From NCBI GenBank assembly GCA_026260175.1, contig JAKCWW010000105.1, positions 1 to 64,000 on the forward strand: 64,000 nt of DNA, in the 5' to 3' direction. The translations under genes and the position numbers were made by a program. Shown here one piece after another: positions 11,315 through 23,177 of the stretch. The notes beneath the pieces were generated by a model. That model ran no database searches. It saw nothing but the letters and a program-made list of their open reading frames with translations, and was not told the DNA's origin. The first letter of the stretch is position 1. Each line of letters starts with the position of its first letter. Origin of the DNA: Reticulitermes lucifugus (taxonomy: Eukaryota; Arthropoda; Insecta; Blattodea; Rhinotermitidae).

Positions 11315-11536
11315 AAAGTAACGTCCGTGTATCTGTTTACTAATTGTCCTTCGGACAGAGCGCACAATGTATGGGTAGACCGAACATGTGTTGTCATAAT
11401 GACACCCAGATGCCATGTGTATGATGAACCATTCATTCACAACACATTGATAGGGTCATGTCGGCTTCATGTTTTTTAGCATCAGGTACTGCTTTGTTAT
11501 GGTGGCGACGATGATGGTGATGTTAATGACAGTGAT
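11315..11536. other. Flank of minisatellite
   Basis: Unique-looking sequence ending in a GATGATGGTGATG-type impure triplet region that grades into the (ATA)n tract. Confidence 0.5.
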
Positions 11537-11564
11537 GATAATAATAATAATAATAATAATAATA
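11537..11564. repeat. (ATA)n microsatellite
   Basis: About nine perfect ATA/AAT triplets. Given the LINE tail at 821-857, this could be the tail of a lost element, but no element sequence is recognisable upstream. Confidence 0.9.
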
Positions 11565-13024
11565 GGTATCTTATTTCTGTAAACAGACACAATTTTCGTA
11601 TCACTAGTCACAGGTTCTGGCGGCGTAGCGTGGGTCCCATCAACAGAGAGTTACATAAAGTTAAATTATAAAAGTGTGTTATTAAATATAAAAATATATT
11701 TTTAACAAAAATAAAGGACTTTTTATTAAAAACCACTATATTTTTATGTATAACAAACTTTCTTACGTTAAAAGTCTGGTGGAGCTCCTCTGATTTTTAT
11801 GTTATTTCGGTTTTTGTCAATAAATTAAGTCTATCAACATACATCACAACCTGATGTGCCCTATTCTATTGTTTTGGAAAAACACATTACATAATGCATT
11901 AATTACTAGTTTTCCTTAAATATGTCGTAACTTGGAAGCAATAAATAGCAATAATACAATAAAATCTTTTTCGCTCAGTGGGTAAACAACGATTTCTCGC
12001 TAGTTTATTTTTATTTATGCTATTTTCAAGGCTGCTGAAAACGTACGTCTTACGTAAACAAGAATAGACAGGTTCTGACGACAAACTTCGTTTTGCGATA
12101 ATTCCTTAGCGGATCTACAGAAGAGTGACCTGACATTTCTGGCTTGATTATTTGTAGCACAATCACACCTGCAGAAATGGCGTCAGACTTTCCGCAAATT
12201 ATATCAAACTGGAACACGAATAAGAAACAAAAAAAAAAGGAAGCAGTAGAGACAAGAGAGACCGGAAAGAGGAAAAACGTTGATAGAGACAAAACCATAA
12301 AGAGTTACACGAGTAGGCTTTTAGTTTCATTTAATGCGGAAAGCTGTATGGTTTATAAGTGCTGACCTGTGTTCATGCCCGCCCCTTCCTCTTCGCCTCA
12401 GGCAGTCGTCTTCTGAAATCTGGAGAGTTGACCTCTGACGGACAGGAGACAAGCCTCTGTCCATGTTCGGTTCTCAAGTTGCGCAGGGATTGACGCACTG
12501 TAATTACACTGGCAGTGCTCGTTCCCACGAACTTCATGTGTTCATTTAGTTTCCAGATTCTGTGGGGATTTCAAAAACCGGACTCATCATAGTCTCTTAC
12601 TAAATTGACTCACACCACTACCTGCATTAAACTATGCATATATACACCTTGATTGTGACAGGTACGAATTCGTTTCAGAAATAATCGTGTAAGTCATCTA
12701 CAAATTTACGTGAAACAAAAACAATTAACGAAAAGGCGGAGCTTGTACACTAATAGGTGTTCGTACGAAGTAGTTGATGCTAGAACGGTCGTTGAAATCA
12801 GCGGCATATCTAAAATGCAGTGCACTATGGTAACATAAATCTCATATTTACTTCATTCCCAGTTGCGCTGTTGCAGAATTACGATACTTCGCAAAACAAC
12901 ACAATAAGCAGGCACCATATTGCGGAGGGATGTGGTATGTTAAGTGTGTGTCTGAGTGTGTGACCTGTACGCATATAAGTCATACGGTTTACTTCCACGC
13001 ACTTATTTGGCTCATTCCATAAAT
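11565..13024. other. Unannotated stretch
   Basis: AT-rich sequence with no recognised repeat family. Overlapping short frames at 11899-12365 have no nameable motif. One frame is Lys/Glu-rich because of the A run at 12228-12238. Confidence 0.4.
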
Positions 13025-13106
13025 CTTCTGTTGTATTTTCTGGATGTACATCTTTCGAATCTCAGCCGGGAAGGCGGCTGACCAGACTCAGAGCTTTCAT
13101 CAGTCC
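13025..13106 (-). mobile_element. Candidate foldback-element arm with a strong hairpin
   Basis: Read on the minus strand, CTGATGA (13103-13097) is followed seven bases later by GAGTC (13089-13085), a TGG bulge, TCAGCCG (13081-13075), a 6-nt loop, CGGCTGA (13068-13062), GATTC (13061-13057) and then GAAAG. The inner stem is 7 perfect pairs and the outer one 5 pairs including one G-T. On the plus strand CTTCTGTTG at 13025 and TTCTGGATGTA at 13038 resemble the CTTCTGGGATGT end of the foldback family. Membership is an inference from this layout. Confidence 0.45.
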
Positions 13107-13632
13107 CGGATATTGCGGAAGTAGTAGCTTCGAATAGGGCACTGCTGGTACCTCCTTACTTTGAAAGTCACCAAACATGATCATCATCTCATATAACTTT
13201 ACGTTCAAGAAAAATTTTAATTATTAAACGTTGTTAAACCTTTACAACCCATTCGTATTTATTTTTAACTTTAAATTCTCGCACCATCAAAGGCCATGAA
13301 TATTGCTTCACTAGTTAGCCTACCCTTCATCCTAAAAACTGAATGATGGTGGCGTCTGAAATCATCAATAACTTTTGAACCATTGCACCGATATTCACAA
13401 ATTTGGTATAAACATTACGCCATTAGACGCCTCTCTAATGCCGCACTTTTTAATTTCCTGTACACATTCTAATAAAATCTTTGCGGATGCGCGAACGTAT
13501 AAGGCGGCAGAGAGTGTAGCGTCACGTTCTTTGCGGCTCTGACATGATGTATGGTAACATAACTTGAAAATAAATTAATTCTTGCGGTAATACTGCGGTT
13601 TGCGAGTAAATAACAAAGTGGCTACCGTGCCC
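13107..13632. other. Unannotated stretch
   Basis: I see nothing here beyond AT-rich, unique-looking sequence. Confidence 0.4.

Positions 13633-13689
<57 letters not shown>
13633..13689. repeat. (AT)12(GT)16 compound microsatellite
   Basis: Twelve AT dinucleotides run directly into about sixteen GT dinucleotides with no interruption. Alternating purine-pyrimidine sequence of this length can adopt cruciform (AT part) or Z form (GT part) under supercoiling. Confidence 0.97.
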
Positions 13690-13691
<2 letters not shown>

Positions 13692-14877
13692 TTTCGGTTT
13701 AATGACAACAACTAAAGAACTAGTAGATTTGGGCATGTGGCTTTGGATTGAATGACGGATCATAAGTGAAACTACACTTTGTGTGTGAAATGGTTTAAGC
13801 CAAAAATTATAAACCTGGTGAAGTATAGAACCTTTGAGGTTATATCTGACAGAATTAGCATGATTATGCAAAATGCGTTCATAAGTTTATCAACAAAAAT
13901 AATAAATAATAAGCTCTACCAATAAACGTGTAGGACTAAAAATTATGCAAAAGGAAAGACAACTTTATGAGTTTTCATTCAGTTTTAATTTTTCCTCAAT
14001 AAATCTCGTCCTTGTCAAACAGAGTTTATTTTACCTACTGTGGTCTCTGGAAAGTAACTGGTCATTGCCGGCAAAATCCTGTCAATTGTTCTGTCACTGA
14101 ATTGCATGTTGGTTTGTTATATGTCAAATATCTCCTTCCTTATATAGGATAAAGTTAAGCTCTCTTAAATCCTTCTTTGGACAAATTCCTTTATTATAGT
14201 TGGGAATACGGATTGAATACAATGAAAACAGTTCTCTTAGGCGTGAGGATTAAAGGAATAGCCTTATTTGCTGGCGACAGAAAATCGTGGAACTGCACCC
14301 CCAGCCACAAATCGACAATATTTCTTCACAAAGAGTAGTCCATCTTGATGCTACAAAAAGTGAAAGGAAGCTCATAATGAAGCGAGAAGACTAACTACAA
14401 GGATAAAGGGGAGTCAGGAAGAACAAGAGAATTCTCCCTCAGTGTTCTGTATCGATGCCTCTGGAACTCGCCTCTATAGAAACTCGTCTTTATTTTTCTC
14501 TGGCTCTCCAACATCTAATCAACTGTAGTATGTCTTTATACGGAAGGGACATCTAAACATAGCCACAGAAATCTCTTTTATCAATTATGTGGAAAAAACT
14601 AAATCCTGCCTCTAAATACCGGGTGTGGCACAATTACTGGTAGGTATAGCTGCATGTTACCTAACACTGCCGTAGTTCACAAAACGAGACCGAATTTGAG
14701 TAAGGCAAGTATGAGAACTGGTTTTGCTCCAGGTCTGGCTGGAAGTATTCAGAGTGAGTGCAGGTCGGAGACCTTCGTGGAAAGTTCCTGTGACTGAAGA
14801 TTGTTACTGTAGCTACGCCAAATGAATTAAATTATTGTTAAATATTTGAGGTTTTTCCAAGGGTGTTGCTGGGTTTC
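13690..14877. other. Unannotated stretch
   Basis: No repeat family, tRNA head or coding motif was recognised. Confidence 0.4.
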
Positions 14878-15025
14878 ATGTCTTCTGGGATATGACATTG
14901 TGTCTTCAAGCAGTCCAAGACTACTGGACCATGAATATGAGGGCACCACGATCGTTTGAAACGTCGGGGACTACACACCTAACGACACAGTCTCACATCC
15001 CAGAAGAACTGCGTCTTCAAAACAG
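14878..15025. mobile_element. Foldback (MITE-like) element
   Basis: The left terminus ATGTCTTCTGGGATATGACA continues to TTGTGTC (14878-14904). It is inverted at the right, where GACACAGTCTCACATCCCAG (14984-15003) is followed by AAGAA. The inside carries AAGCAGTCCA, then TGAATATGAGGGCACC (14932-14947) and GAAACGTCGGGG (14958-14969). That layout aligns base by base with the arm at 52085-52115 read on the minus strand (TGAATACGAAGGCAC, then GAAACGTCCG). It has no coding capacity, so any transposition would have depended on an autonomous relative. Confidence 0.75.
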
Positions 15026-16074
15026 TACTTGTCAATACTTAGCTTGGCGATGATGTCCTAAACCACTACTGGCATTTTCAAGGTTTTACTGTACGCTTTT
15101 AACAGAATTTTAAGTGTCGCACTTGAATTTCCTGTACTCAAAATTGGAAATGCATTTAAGAAGCAGTTGTAATTAGTAAGCCTAATATATTCATCCTATT
15201 GAATAAATGATATAAATGGAGTTATATTTATTTATGAAAACAATAAGAACACGTATGTGTTTAAATCAAAATTTCGACATCTATGTGTTTTGTGTTATGT
15301 GTATATAGATAGGAAAGTAAAAATTGGTACAGAGCTCTGTAATCAATATAATATCGTAGCAGCACTGGTGGTAGCATTCTTTTCTCACGGGACGACCATA
15401 AGCTTATGTAGCAAGTTGAAATAATGACGTCAGTATTTTACCTCTAAATTCAATGGAATATTGCACACACGATAACGATGCCACATGTTACACAATTCAG
15501 GTGAATATTAGGGCGGCCTCTTGTGCACATATTAATGAACTTTCGGGTTCTGTTTCTAGACAGGCTGTCAAGGAAGAGTGCACGCCGTGCAGTCATTTAT
15601 GTAGTTATTTTCTGAATCGTTGGTATATGAGCGGGTGATTTGCTGGTGATATTAGTGTGGAATAATTTCCTATACTGTTTAATGTACAGAAACAAGCAAG
15701 TGTCCAAGAATAAAAAATGTATAGATATAAATGTCTAAAGTTTTCTAGCAAGATTTTATGCTGAATCGGCTAATCAAACCAATCATTTAATTAATTCCAA
15801 ACAATTAAAATGCGTCTGTGTTTTCCAGTCAGTCGTTATTTTGACGTAATTACGTATAAGCAAACAAAAGTGTTAAATGTGAAACAGCGAGTACCGTGTT
15901 GTCTGGCCGATACGTGGGGAAGAGAAACGAATTTCAGCCGTAATTATAAATTGTTCAAATGACTGTGCATTAATAGTGTTTTGAAATGTACACTGAGGTG
16001 CAGTGCAGCACATTCTCTCAACAAGAAACTGGCGGTGCCGTAGATCAGGCGGATAGTTGCCAGCTGCTCTACAA
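15026..16074. other. Unannotated stretch
   Basis: AT-rich. The frames at 15453-15638 (+) and 15873-16208 (-) have no recognised domain, and the second partly overlaps a SINE body. Confidence 0.4.
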
Positions 16075-16205
16075 AGAGGTCCGCTTTCTTTCCTGGAGCA
16101 GTTCATGTGGAATTTGTGGTGGACAGATTGGCACTGGATCAGGGTCTTCTCCGAGCGCATTTTTTCCCTATCTGTTGTCATTCCACCACAGGCTACACCT
16201 TCATT
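16075..16205 (+). mobile_element. SINE family A, 5'-truncated diverged copy
   Basis: The body contains CATGTGGAATTTGTGGTGGA, CAGATTGGCACTGGATCAGG and TCTTCTCCGAGCGCATTTT, then TCATTCCACCACAGGC. These align in order with the body of the copy at 2290-2513 (read on minus: CATGTGGGGTTTGTGGTGGA, GCGGCACTGGGACAGG, TTTCTCCGAG, TTCATTCCACTGGTGC). The tRNA head is missing or too decayed to see. Confidence 0.7.
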
Positions 16206-16214
16206 CATCTATCT

Positions 16215-16236
16215 GGGGGCGGGGGGGGTAGGGGTG
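16215..16236 (+). other. G-run cluster (potential G-quadruplex)
   Basis: GGGGG, C, eight G, TA, GGGG, T, GG within 22 bp just past the end of a SINE A copy. Four runs of at least three G with loops of one or two bases satisfy the usual quadruplex pattern on the plus strand. Confidence 0.6.
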
Positions 16237-16489
16237 GAATATGGACCCATTAGGGGCCCCAATCCCACAGTAACGTAATCTCACTCCATCTTAAGAACAG
16301 AAAAGCAAGCAACTGTCCGAGAATATGCACTTGGTAAGGCTAAACGCGCGAAGTAACATCTGCGCATAGCAGCTGGAACAGTGGGGGATATTCCGTGGGC
16401 TTCGCAAGACGTTTACCCCACGTGTATATTGGATACATTAAAAATTCCGTAACGAGAATCTTTGTAACTTGAACGATTCGCCAGATATT
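16237..16489. other. Unannotated stretch
   Basis: No feature was recognised between the G-rich run and the next retrotransposon relic. Confidence 0.4.
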
Positions 16490-16730
16490 ATAGGGCGATG
16501 CAATAAAGGAATGTGGGATGGGTTGGACATATAGCATGCATGGGTGAGATTTTAAATGTATACAGAAAGAGGCTAAATGGAATACTGACGCGTAGAATGT
16601 AACATAACATTAAACTGGGTCTCAACTAGAACGTGATAACGTGGATTTGTTTCAGCCGGCTCAGGATAGATTTTAGTGGCTGTGTTTTGTGAACACGGTT
16701 TTGAATCTTATACTGTTGCACTTGTGCTTT
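16490..16730 (+). pseudogene. Non-LTR retrotransposon relic: RT C-terminal tail
   Basis: This is a heavily decayed plus-strand copy. Near 16512-16550 the translation shows GWTYSMHG in place of the family's WAGHVARMG. The final block, GGCTCAGGATAGATTTTAGT (16660-16679), reads as AQDRF.W, the conserved LAQDRxxW of the tail. It is followed by TTTTGTGAACACGG (VNTV in other copies). Several frameshifts and stops separate these blocks. The copy sits directly upstream of the large foldback element, which may have inserted at or near its 3' end. Confidence 0.5.
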
Positions 16731-16734
16731 CAGA

Positions 16735-17396
16735 AAGTATAACAGATTTAAAAACCAACACGGTAGACATAATAACACAATTTGAGACAAACCAATTTAT
16801 TCCATTCTCGTGAATGTTTCGCCTCTGTAGAGCCATCTTCAGGGTGAACAATTAATATGAGTGGAAATTACTAAAATTATGAAACAGTTATATCCCTAAG
16901 TCAGCTGACTTGTTACTGTTTAACAGATGTTTATTGGCCATGTGTTTTCTACCTGTGTCAATACTACTATCAGAAATATGTACAAAAATATGTATAATCC
17001 TTAACACAACTTAGCCCACGCCAAACAAATTTGAACATTTTTCATACATTTTGAACTACTGTATTTTATACTTCAACAAGCAGGTCGGCATTGGTTGTCT
17101 TAAGAATCACATAACCTGTTGCAGGCCGCATATTTCTGATAATATTATTGATAATCTCATCTCTAATGCTTTATCTCGTAAATATACGGACCCCCATTAA
17201 GGAGAAAATGTGTGGAAAGATTTTTTTTAAATAATCTGCAGCAAGTCAGCTGACTTAAGGTTTACTATGCGCGAATAATATTATTTTCTCTGAAGACGGT
17301 TCTGCAGGGCCGAAACATGTAGGAGAGGAGAATAAATTGATTTGTCCCAATTTCATTTTATTGTTTACTTCGTCGGTTTTTAATCAGTTATAAAAC
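16735..17396. mobile_element. Large foldback DNA element (about 660 bp), non-coding
   Basis: Long terminal inverted arms: 16735-16845 and 17277-17396. Matching blocks are CAGATTTAAAAACCAACACGG against the inverse of GTCGGTTTTTAATCAGTTAT, AGACAAACCAATTTATTC against the inverse of GAATAAATTGATTTGTCCCA, and ATGTTTCGCC against the inverse of GGCCGAAACAT. Both arms contain CTGAAGA and GAAACAT separated by 15 nt that can form a hairpin. AGTCAGCTGACTT occurs in the interior near each arm (about 16900 and 17246). No open frame fits a transposase, so it is presumably a non-autonomous element. Confidence 0.8.
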
Positions 17397-18725
17397 TAAT
17401 TAATATTTGCTTTCATAAACGACGAGGAATTGTGGATCAGCTAGGCGACTTTCAACTTCTGAAGACGGTTTCTGTTCCGTGGAATTAGTTGACTAGTCGG
17501 TTGGCTTTGCACCTTGATACGCAGCATATCCGCTTATTCAGAAATGGATAAGCGATTTACAGTTGCTGCTGTTAAATGAGAACAGGTCTTCGTATGGAGT
17601 TGCATGTCTCACTGGTCATCTCGTGTTCGGGACGGAAGGGGGCTTTATTGCAGAGGCTTGGAGCGACAACCAAGCAGCGATCTGGCAGCTCTCCTTCTTT
17701 TGCTGTGAGAACTAGCATTCGCACCGAATTCTGAGCTGCACCGTTATGATTAGTAGAACGTGTCTGAAAAGCCGGTCCGGTATTTTTATAACTGAACGAT
17801 ACACGCATTGCCACGACAGTATAGGAATACATTTCTACTGGCAGAACAAACGTAGGTCGACCAATACCCATGAAGAGGCATCAAACCTGGAATGACTTAG
17901 AAACTGTTGATGTTGCCGATGATGGCAATGATGAATCCTTAAGCAAACGAGCTGTGAAGAACGTAGTAAAGCTGTATATTTATTCATAATTATATTATTG
18001 AACGATGTTTTTCAACTTTACCCGTTATAGAACGTCCATTGAGATGAGAGAACTTGAATTCGGCGAGAGAAATGGTACGATACCGCGTTAAGTTATTCGA
18101 TATGGTGAATACGCTGTAACTCAAAGGAGCTGTACTGTTTTGCTGAATTAATAATAGTCTCAAATGCCGTAACATTCCTTTGTTTATTGGTTTTAGGTAT
18201 CTGCGGGAAATGAGTATGTTTTCCCCACAAATATGTCCAAAAGCTTTGATCTAAAAAGCAGTATAGGATAATATAACAGTTGATATTGATAATGAAAGCA
18301 AGTACTTTACAAAAAAACGTGCGTAATTGCGTGTTAATTAATTTCGTATTCAAATGTTTAATGAGCAGCTTCATGCAGTATCAGCACCAACTGACGCAGC
18401 TGGGAGAGAGGGAAGCGATATTCATATTAAATTTCCAATTTTACCTCTGCGAAAGACGACATGTAGAGAGAGACATGTATATGCGTACAATAATTTAGTT
18501 GCAGCATCACAACACAAACAAAATAACAACTATTCATGTTGACCAGCTACCAAATTCAATGTTATGTTGCACATAGCCTGAACATCGTATCAAAGCATTC
18601 ACGTTTGTATGTATACACAAAGGTAACTATATAGATTGCAGCTCTGATTGATTGCCTGGGACCTTTGTGGAATGTTGACCAATGCAGTATACTGATTACT
18701 GATAACTGTTTGTTGAGGATGGCCC
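17397..18725. other. Unannotated stretch
   Basis: No recognised repeats or genes. The open frames at 17572-17871 and 18093-18374 (-) have no nameable motif. Confidence 0.4.
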
Positions 18726-18744
18726 TCCTCTCTCTCTCTCTCTT
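18726..18744. repeat. (CT)n microsatellite
   Basis: About nine CT dinucleotides. Confidence 0.9.
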
Positions 18745-20691
18745 TACCCCTACCTACAATCCCACATTTCTGGCCCTCCTCATTCCATCACTGATAGCAA
18801 TAGAATAATTACATAAACCCCCATCATCCTGGGTCATCAGTAGAAAGCATGCGTCAAATTGAACATGGATCTGGGGTGTGCGAGCGAGTTCTGCATGCAA
18901 CCTATAATCAGATTACAATCTTTCATCATAGCGAGGACGGCTAGTTGCAGAGGTGCATGCCATTCACCGGACAGTAAATAAAGCTGGACTGAATCCTATA
19001 ATTCGCTTTCACATTGTGTTAGTGCTACAAGCTAATTCTCTGCAATTATTTGGGTTGTGCCGCTAAAAGCTCTCCAGAGACCCCCCCACCACCACCACCA
19101 TCTCACTCCACTGCAGTACACCACTTTGAATGTGAAATGTATTTTGTAACGAAGTGGGTAGGGAAGCGGACGCTGGGTATGACAGGAATTCTTCCAAAAG
19201 CTAATCCTAAAGCTATACACAGGCTAAAATAATTTTCAGACGTTCGTTGTTCATATGTGGAATCGTCATAATTCTCTGGACACAAAGATCGTCGACCAAT
19301 TTTCTCATCCATGTTACCAGTACAGAATTGCCATCCTACACTTTCGTTTATCGAGTCATGCATTCCATCGTGAAGCGCTGAAAATTAGAAACAGCATGGG
19401 CACCTCATTTTGTATCTGCCTAAGTTTTAAGGGAGAATCTAGGCCAAGAGCTCCCGTATCTAAACAACATATTTATGTTATTTATATCTGATTAATTATG
19501 AAAGGCAGTGTTCTGACAGTTTGTCGGGGTGACGTCATGTTTGTCGATTCGTCGGTATGTCGTTTATTTCTGTGGAAAACAAATGAAGATCTCGATCACC
19601 TACCGTAGCTGATTGTCATACCACTGACAACTAATTGCTGTATCCTGCCTATGTACCTTCTCTTGCTCGATTTTTAGCCCTCCTTTTTCCTCCTGTTAAG
19701 GCAATTGCTTGTCATGATATATTTCTGATAACTTTTTATTTTTACAATATTGTAATTCCCGTTAAAAATTTAACGAATTATTTCTTCATTTGTTGTCTAA
19801 ACTTTACTACTTTAATCTTCTTCTCCTTCTCCTTCTTCTTCTTGCCTATATTGTCCCTTTCCCATTCGTTTTTTTCCGACAGATTGTTACTCCTTCCTCT
19901 TTTTTATGTTAAAACAGTTCAGTTAAATATTGTTCGACACGTGACTTTAAAGGAGGACAATGAATAATATTAGCCACACTACCTTATTTCAACCTACCTA
20001 GCCCCTGGGATTCATTTTATCTGAGAAAATAAGTACATGTACATACTCTGTCACTGAGAGCTGAAGGAGGATGAAACTTCCCCCACTTCAGATACCAGCG
20101 TCTCTGATCTGTGTTTAATTCAATATTCTGTTCACTTCCTGATCGCTACCATCCGCTTTTAGCACTCAGTTTTTATACGCTAGCTTCAACGATTACAGAA
20201 TTTGCGAAAATGTGTGTGTTATGGAAAGAACTGTTGAACTGTTAATGCCACCTACCAGACACTGAGAATAATCACGTTCTGTGTGCGTGCAAACAAACAT
20301 GTGTCAGAGTGGTTTTACACTATATACAATTAGTGGCAACGGTTGGAATCAGACCTGTGACACTTTAAATTCTGCGACATTTCTCTAATTACTAATCTAA
20401 CGACACGATCATTATATTATTGATGACTTGACTCATTTCTACATTTACTTCAGATGGCTGAATTATCTGAATCGGGTAATTCGCTGAAGTCTTCTCTAGT
20501 TCGGACCAACCGAAGACAATGATCCGCTGCAAGACACGTTTCCCCGCTGGCAACAAACATATTCAGGTCATCGCACAAAACAAGACTACTAACTTTGTGT
20601 AGGGGGCGAGAGACAAGAGATAGATACCATTTAGTCAGACAGACGGGTACGAACATCTCGGAAGGACATGTTGCCTCTATTTACGGGGTCA
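18745..20691. other. Unannotated stretch with minor simple repeats
   Basis: Contains a C run followed by (ACC)5 at 19080-19100 and an impure CTT/CTC pyrimidine tract at about 19818-19846. Frames at 19255-19491 and 19635-19967 (+) are low-complexity or unremarkable. The hydrophobic frame at 19635 is T-rich DNA read through and has no domain. Confidence 0.45.
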
Positions 20692-20795
20692 CGCTTGCTC
20701 TGAAGATGGAAGATGTGTTTTCTTTCGAAATGTTGGTACCTACACAGCTATCAGATTACATGGTGTTGTAAACCAGAAGATCACATTAAGAATAT
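20692..20795 (+). mobile_element. Foldback element, single arm
   Basis: The plus strand reads CTGAAGA (20700-20706), T, GGAAGA, a 7-nt loop, TCTTTC, then GAAATGTTGGTACC. The 6-bp stem has one G-T pair. Further on come ATGGTGTTGTAAACCAGAAG, matching the family terminus ACGGCGTAACATCCCAGAAG with drift. Only the right-hand arm is visible. The sequence to its left (GTCACGCTTGCT) is the usual inner edge, compare GGTCAAGCAG at 52117. Confidence 0.65.
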
Positions 20796-22826
20796 GAACC
20801 ACCGTGATAACCTTGAAGTGCACAATATAACAATATAACCACTCCCCTCTCCCAGTAACACCATTCTTTGTTGTATGCAGAAAAACTCAAGCGCGCATGC
20901 AGAATTGTCGGTCGTTCTTATCCCGTCAGTACTGGCTTCCGGATTTCATACCACCAAACTGAGAAGCTGAAAATGGTCTCCTCCTTTTTCGTTTTTCCTG
21001 TAAATAACTTCCACATTTTCATTACAGTCTTTCCACTACACAGAGACCAGCTGGTGGTATTGCTCTGTAAACACTGTCAACATCGCAGGTGCTACCATAA
21101 ACATCACATGAAAATAATATTTCCCCTTGATTACGGTTCTTACAAATATTTAGTCAAGCCCTGCTCCCAGCAATTAAGAAGGACGCCCACGATATTCGGG
21201 GCTGATGCCAGGAGGGGAAGCATGTAAGGAGAGAAAATTAGTACAGGGGTGAGCTGCGTACACACGCCAAGAAATGGGGCACACACGTAATGAACTAACA
21301 TGCACAACAAATTGCCCAGCATGCTTACCAAACTAAGTTCTGAAAAAAAAAGTATGTTAACCAGAATGAAGTTGTAAACTTTCGGAACTGAATGCCCACA
21401 AAGTGTTGGTAAAAGCCACTAATAAGTTACAGGAATTAGGAAAACGATAGGGGAAACCTTTGCTCAATTCTGTATTAGTCTTAATGTTTGGAAGGGCCTA
21501 GAGCTATAATAAGGAACTAAAAGTATATTCTGGATGCAAGTAACAGCAGATAATGTTTTGGAAATTACTTTTACAGTTCCATTCAGAATGTTATCTTACC
21601 CTGTTGCTTAAAGCTTAGATATTAAGTGATACGAAACTACAGTTGTCGTATTAGTTCTTTATATTCTGGATCTTTGGTTCTTGGAATCCAATCGCATAAG
21701 TCTTTGGAAGAGGGAATTTGTTTTACTATCCTTCCAAATTTTCAGTTCTGTTTAATGGATTTCGGCTTTTAGTAAAGTTGTCTTTTGGTCCTATGTTAAA
21801 GTTTACTATTTGTATAAGTTAATTTTTTTTCTTATTTCTCATTAGTTTTGTTCGATATTTAGGGTTTGCATTAATTGTAGGCCCGTTTCGATTGAGTAGA
21901 ATTATGCAATATCTTATTCGGCAATGGACCGAATTCGCTCAAGTGTTTACATTCTGGTGAAAATAATATTACGTAATCAAATTGGAGATGCGAGTTCAGC
22001 ATCACTGGAACCAGCTGTCGTTGAAATATTCGGTGGAAAGAGAAGGAATTCTTTTTGCAACAATGTGTTGGGCTTTAATTTTATTAGTAACGTCTTTGTA
22101 GGTCACAGAATTACTCCTGTCATTAAATATACATTTGCAAGGACGCTTACAAACATCCTTTTTCGGTACTCAACAAACTTTCGTAACAACATAGTTCCAC
22201 ACAGGTCAAGTTGTCCGCTTCAGCAAACTGCCACGTTATTTTCTCAGACAGTTATACATTTTCAACAGTACGTTACCTGACTGCTACATGCGAGCTACTA
22301 TTCAAATTAATGGTTAATTATTGGAACGATCAAAACAGATACGAACTCAAATTGCAGTTCTGGAATTTTCAGTTGACATTACTTTGTAACCATTTTCCAG
22401 GGAAAATCAAGTACAACCTCGATTTAATGTAATTCAATGTAATGCAGTTTATACGCACTGGCTAGAACTAGTATTGTTGTCCTGGGCTAGAGATTAGCTC
22501 CATGCAAAGAGCCCATCAAATTTGGTTTCGTATTTTCACCTGCCAGCAGATGTAGGTCCTACTTGCGAAACTTTTTATTTCTTTAGCAGAAACAAGTCGG
22601 TGGACAACATCTGAGTGTAACTTCAACAGCACACTTTCATTAGAATATTAGCCTATATATTTCATTGTATTGGTCTGAAATTCGGCCTGTTATCGTGAAG
22701 GAAAACAGAGATTGGCAGAGAAACATGAGCGCTTGAGATATTGGGACATTAGAGTGAGAGGAAGCTGGAAAAAGAATTACACAATGAGAATCTTTATCTG
22801 TTGAGTGTTCGTAGAGTAATATCTTA
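20796..22826. other. Unannotated stretch
   Basis: Open frames of 118-119 codons at 20868-21227 and 21924-22280 (+) show no recognisable domain. Nothing else was seen. Confidence 0.4.
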
Positions 22827-22945
22827 TGGGGTGTTGCAGTCATTGTCCGTGTTGGGCTGCTTGACCATGAAGATAAAAGCACTGCTATGGGGAAGCACTC
22901 GCCCAAAGACACAGGGTCACATCCCAGGAGACTTGAATCTTCAGT
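22827..22945. mobile_element. Foldback (MITE-like) element, diverged
   Basis: The layout matches 14878-15025: left end ATCTTATGGGGTGTTGCAGT, CATTGTC, then GGCTGCTTGACCATGAAGA (22855-22873), AAGCACTGCTATGGGGAAGC, and the right end GACACAGGGTCACATCCCAG (22908-22927), GAGACTTGAATCTTCA. The right end is well preserved; the left is decayed. Confidence 0.65.
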
Positions 22946-23177
22946 AGAAATTCGGTGAGAACTTCAAATCTCACATGAGCGTTGACCTTATTTAAGTAGG
23001 GTGGTTTTTTGAAGGACAATATCGGCGGAGTATGTAGCACACTTTTAGTGAATAATAACTGTATAAAAATGTTCGTGGGAAAGACCTCAGTGGTTAAGTG
23101 TGCTTGAGAGAACTAGAAATGGGTCGGTTAATGTTATTAAGGTAATTCATGGAAAATGAAACATGGAGATCTTTGCT
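22946..23177. other. Unannotated spacer
   Basis: A short unique-looking interval between two foldback members. Confidence 0.4.

Noticed and set aside
10730-11479. Open frames of 85-108 codons in the minisatellite
   Set aside because: They are translations of the 53-bp tandem unit, which rotates frame, with no conserved protein reading.
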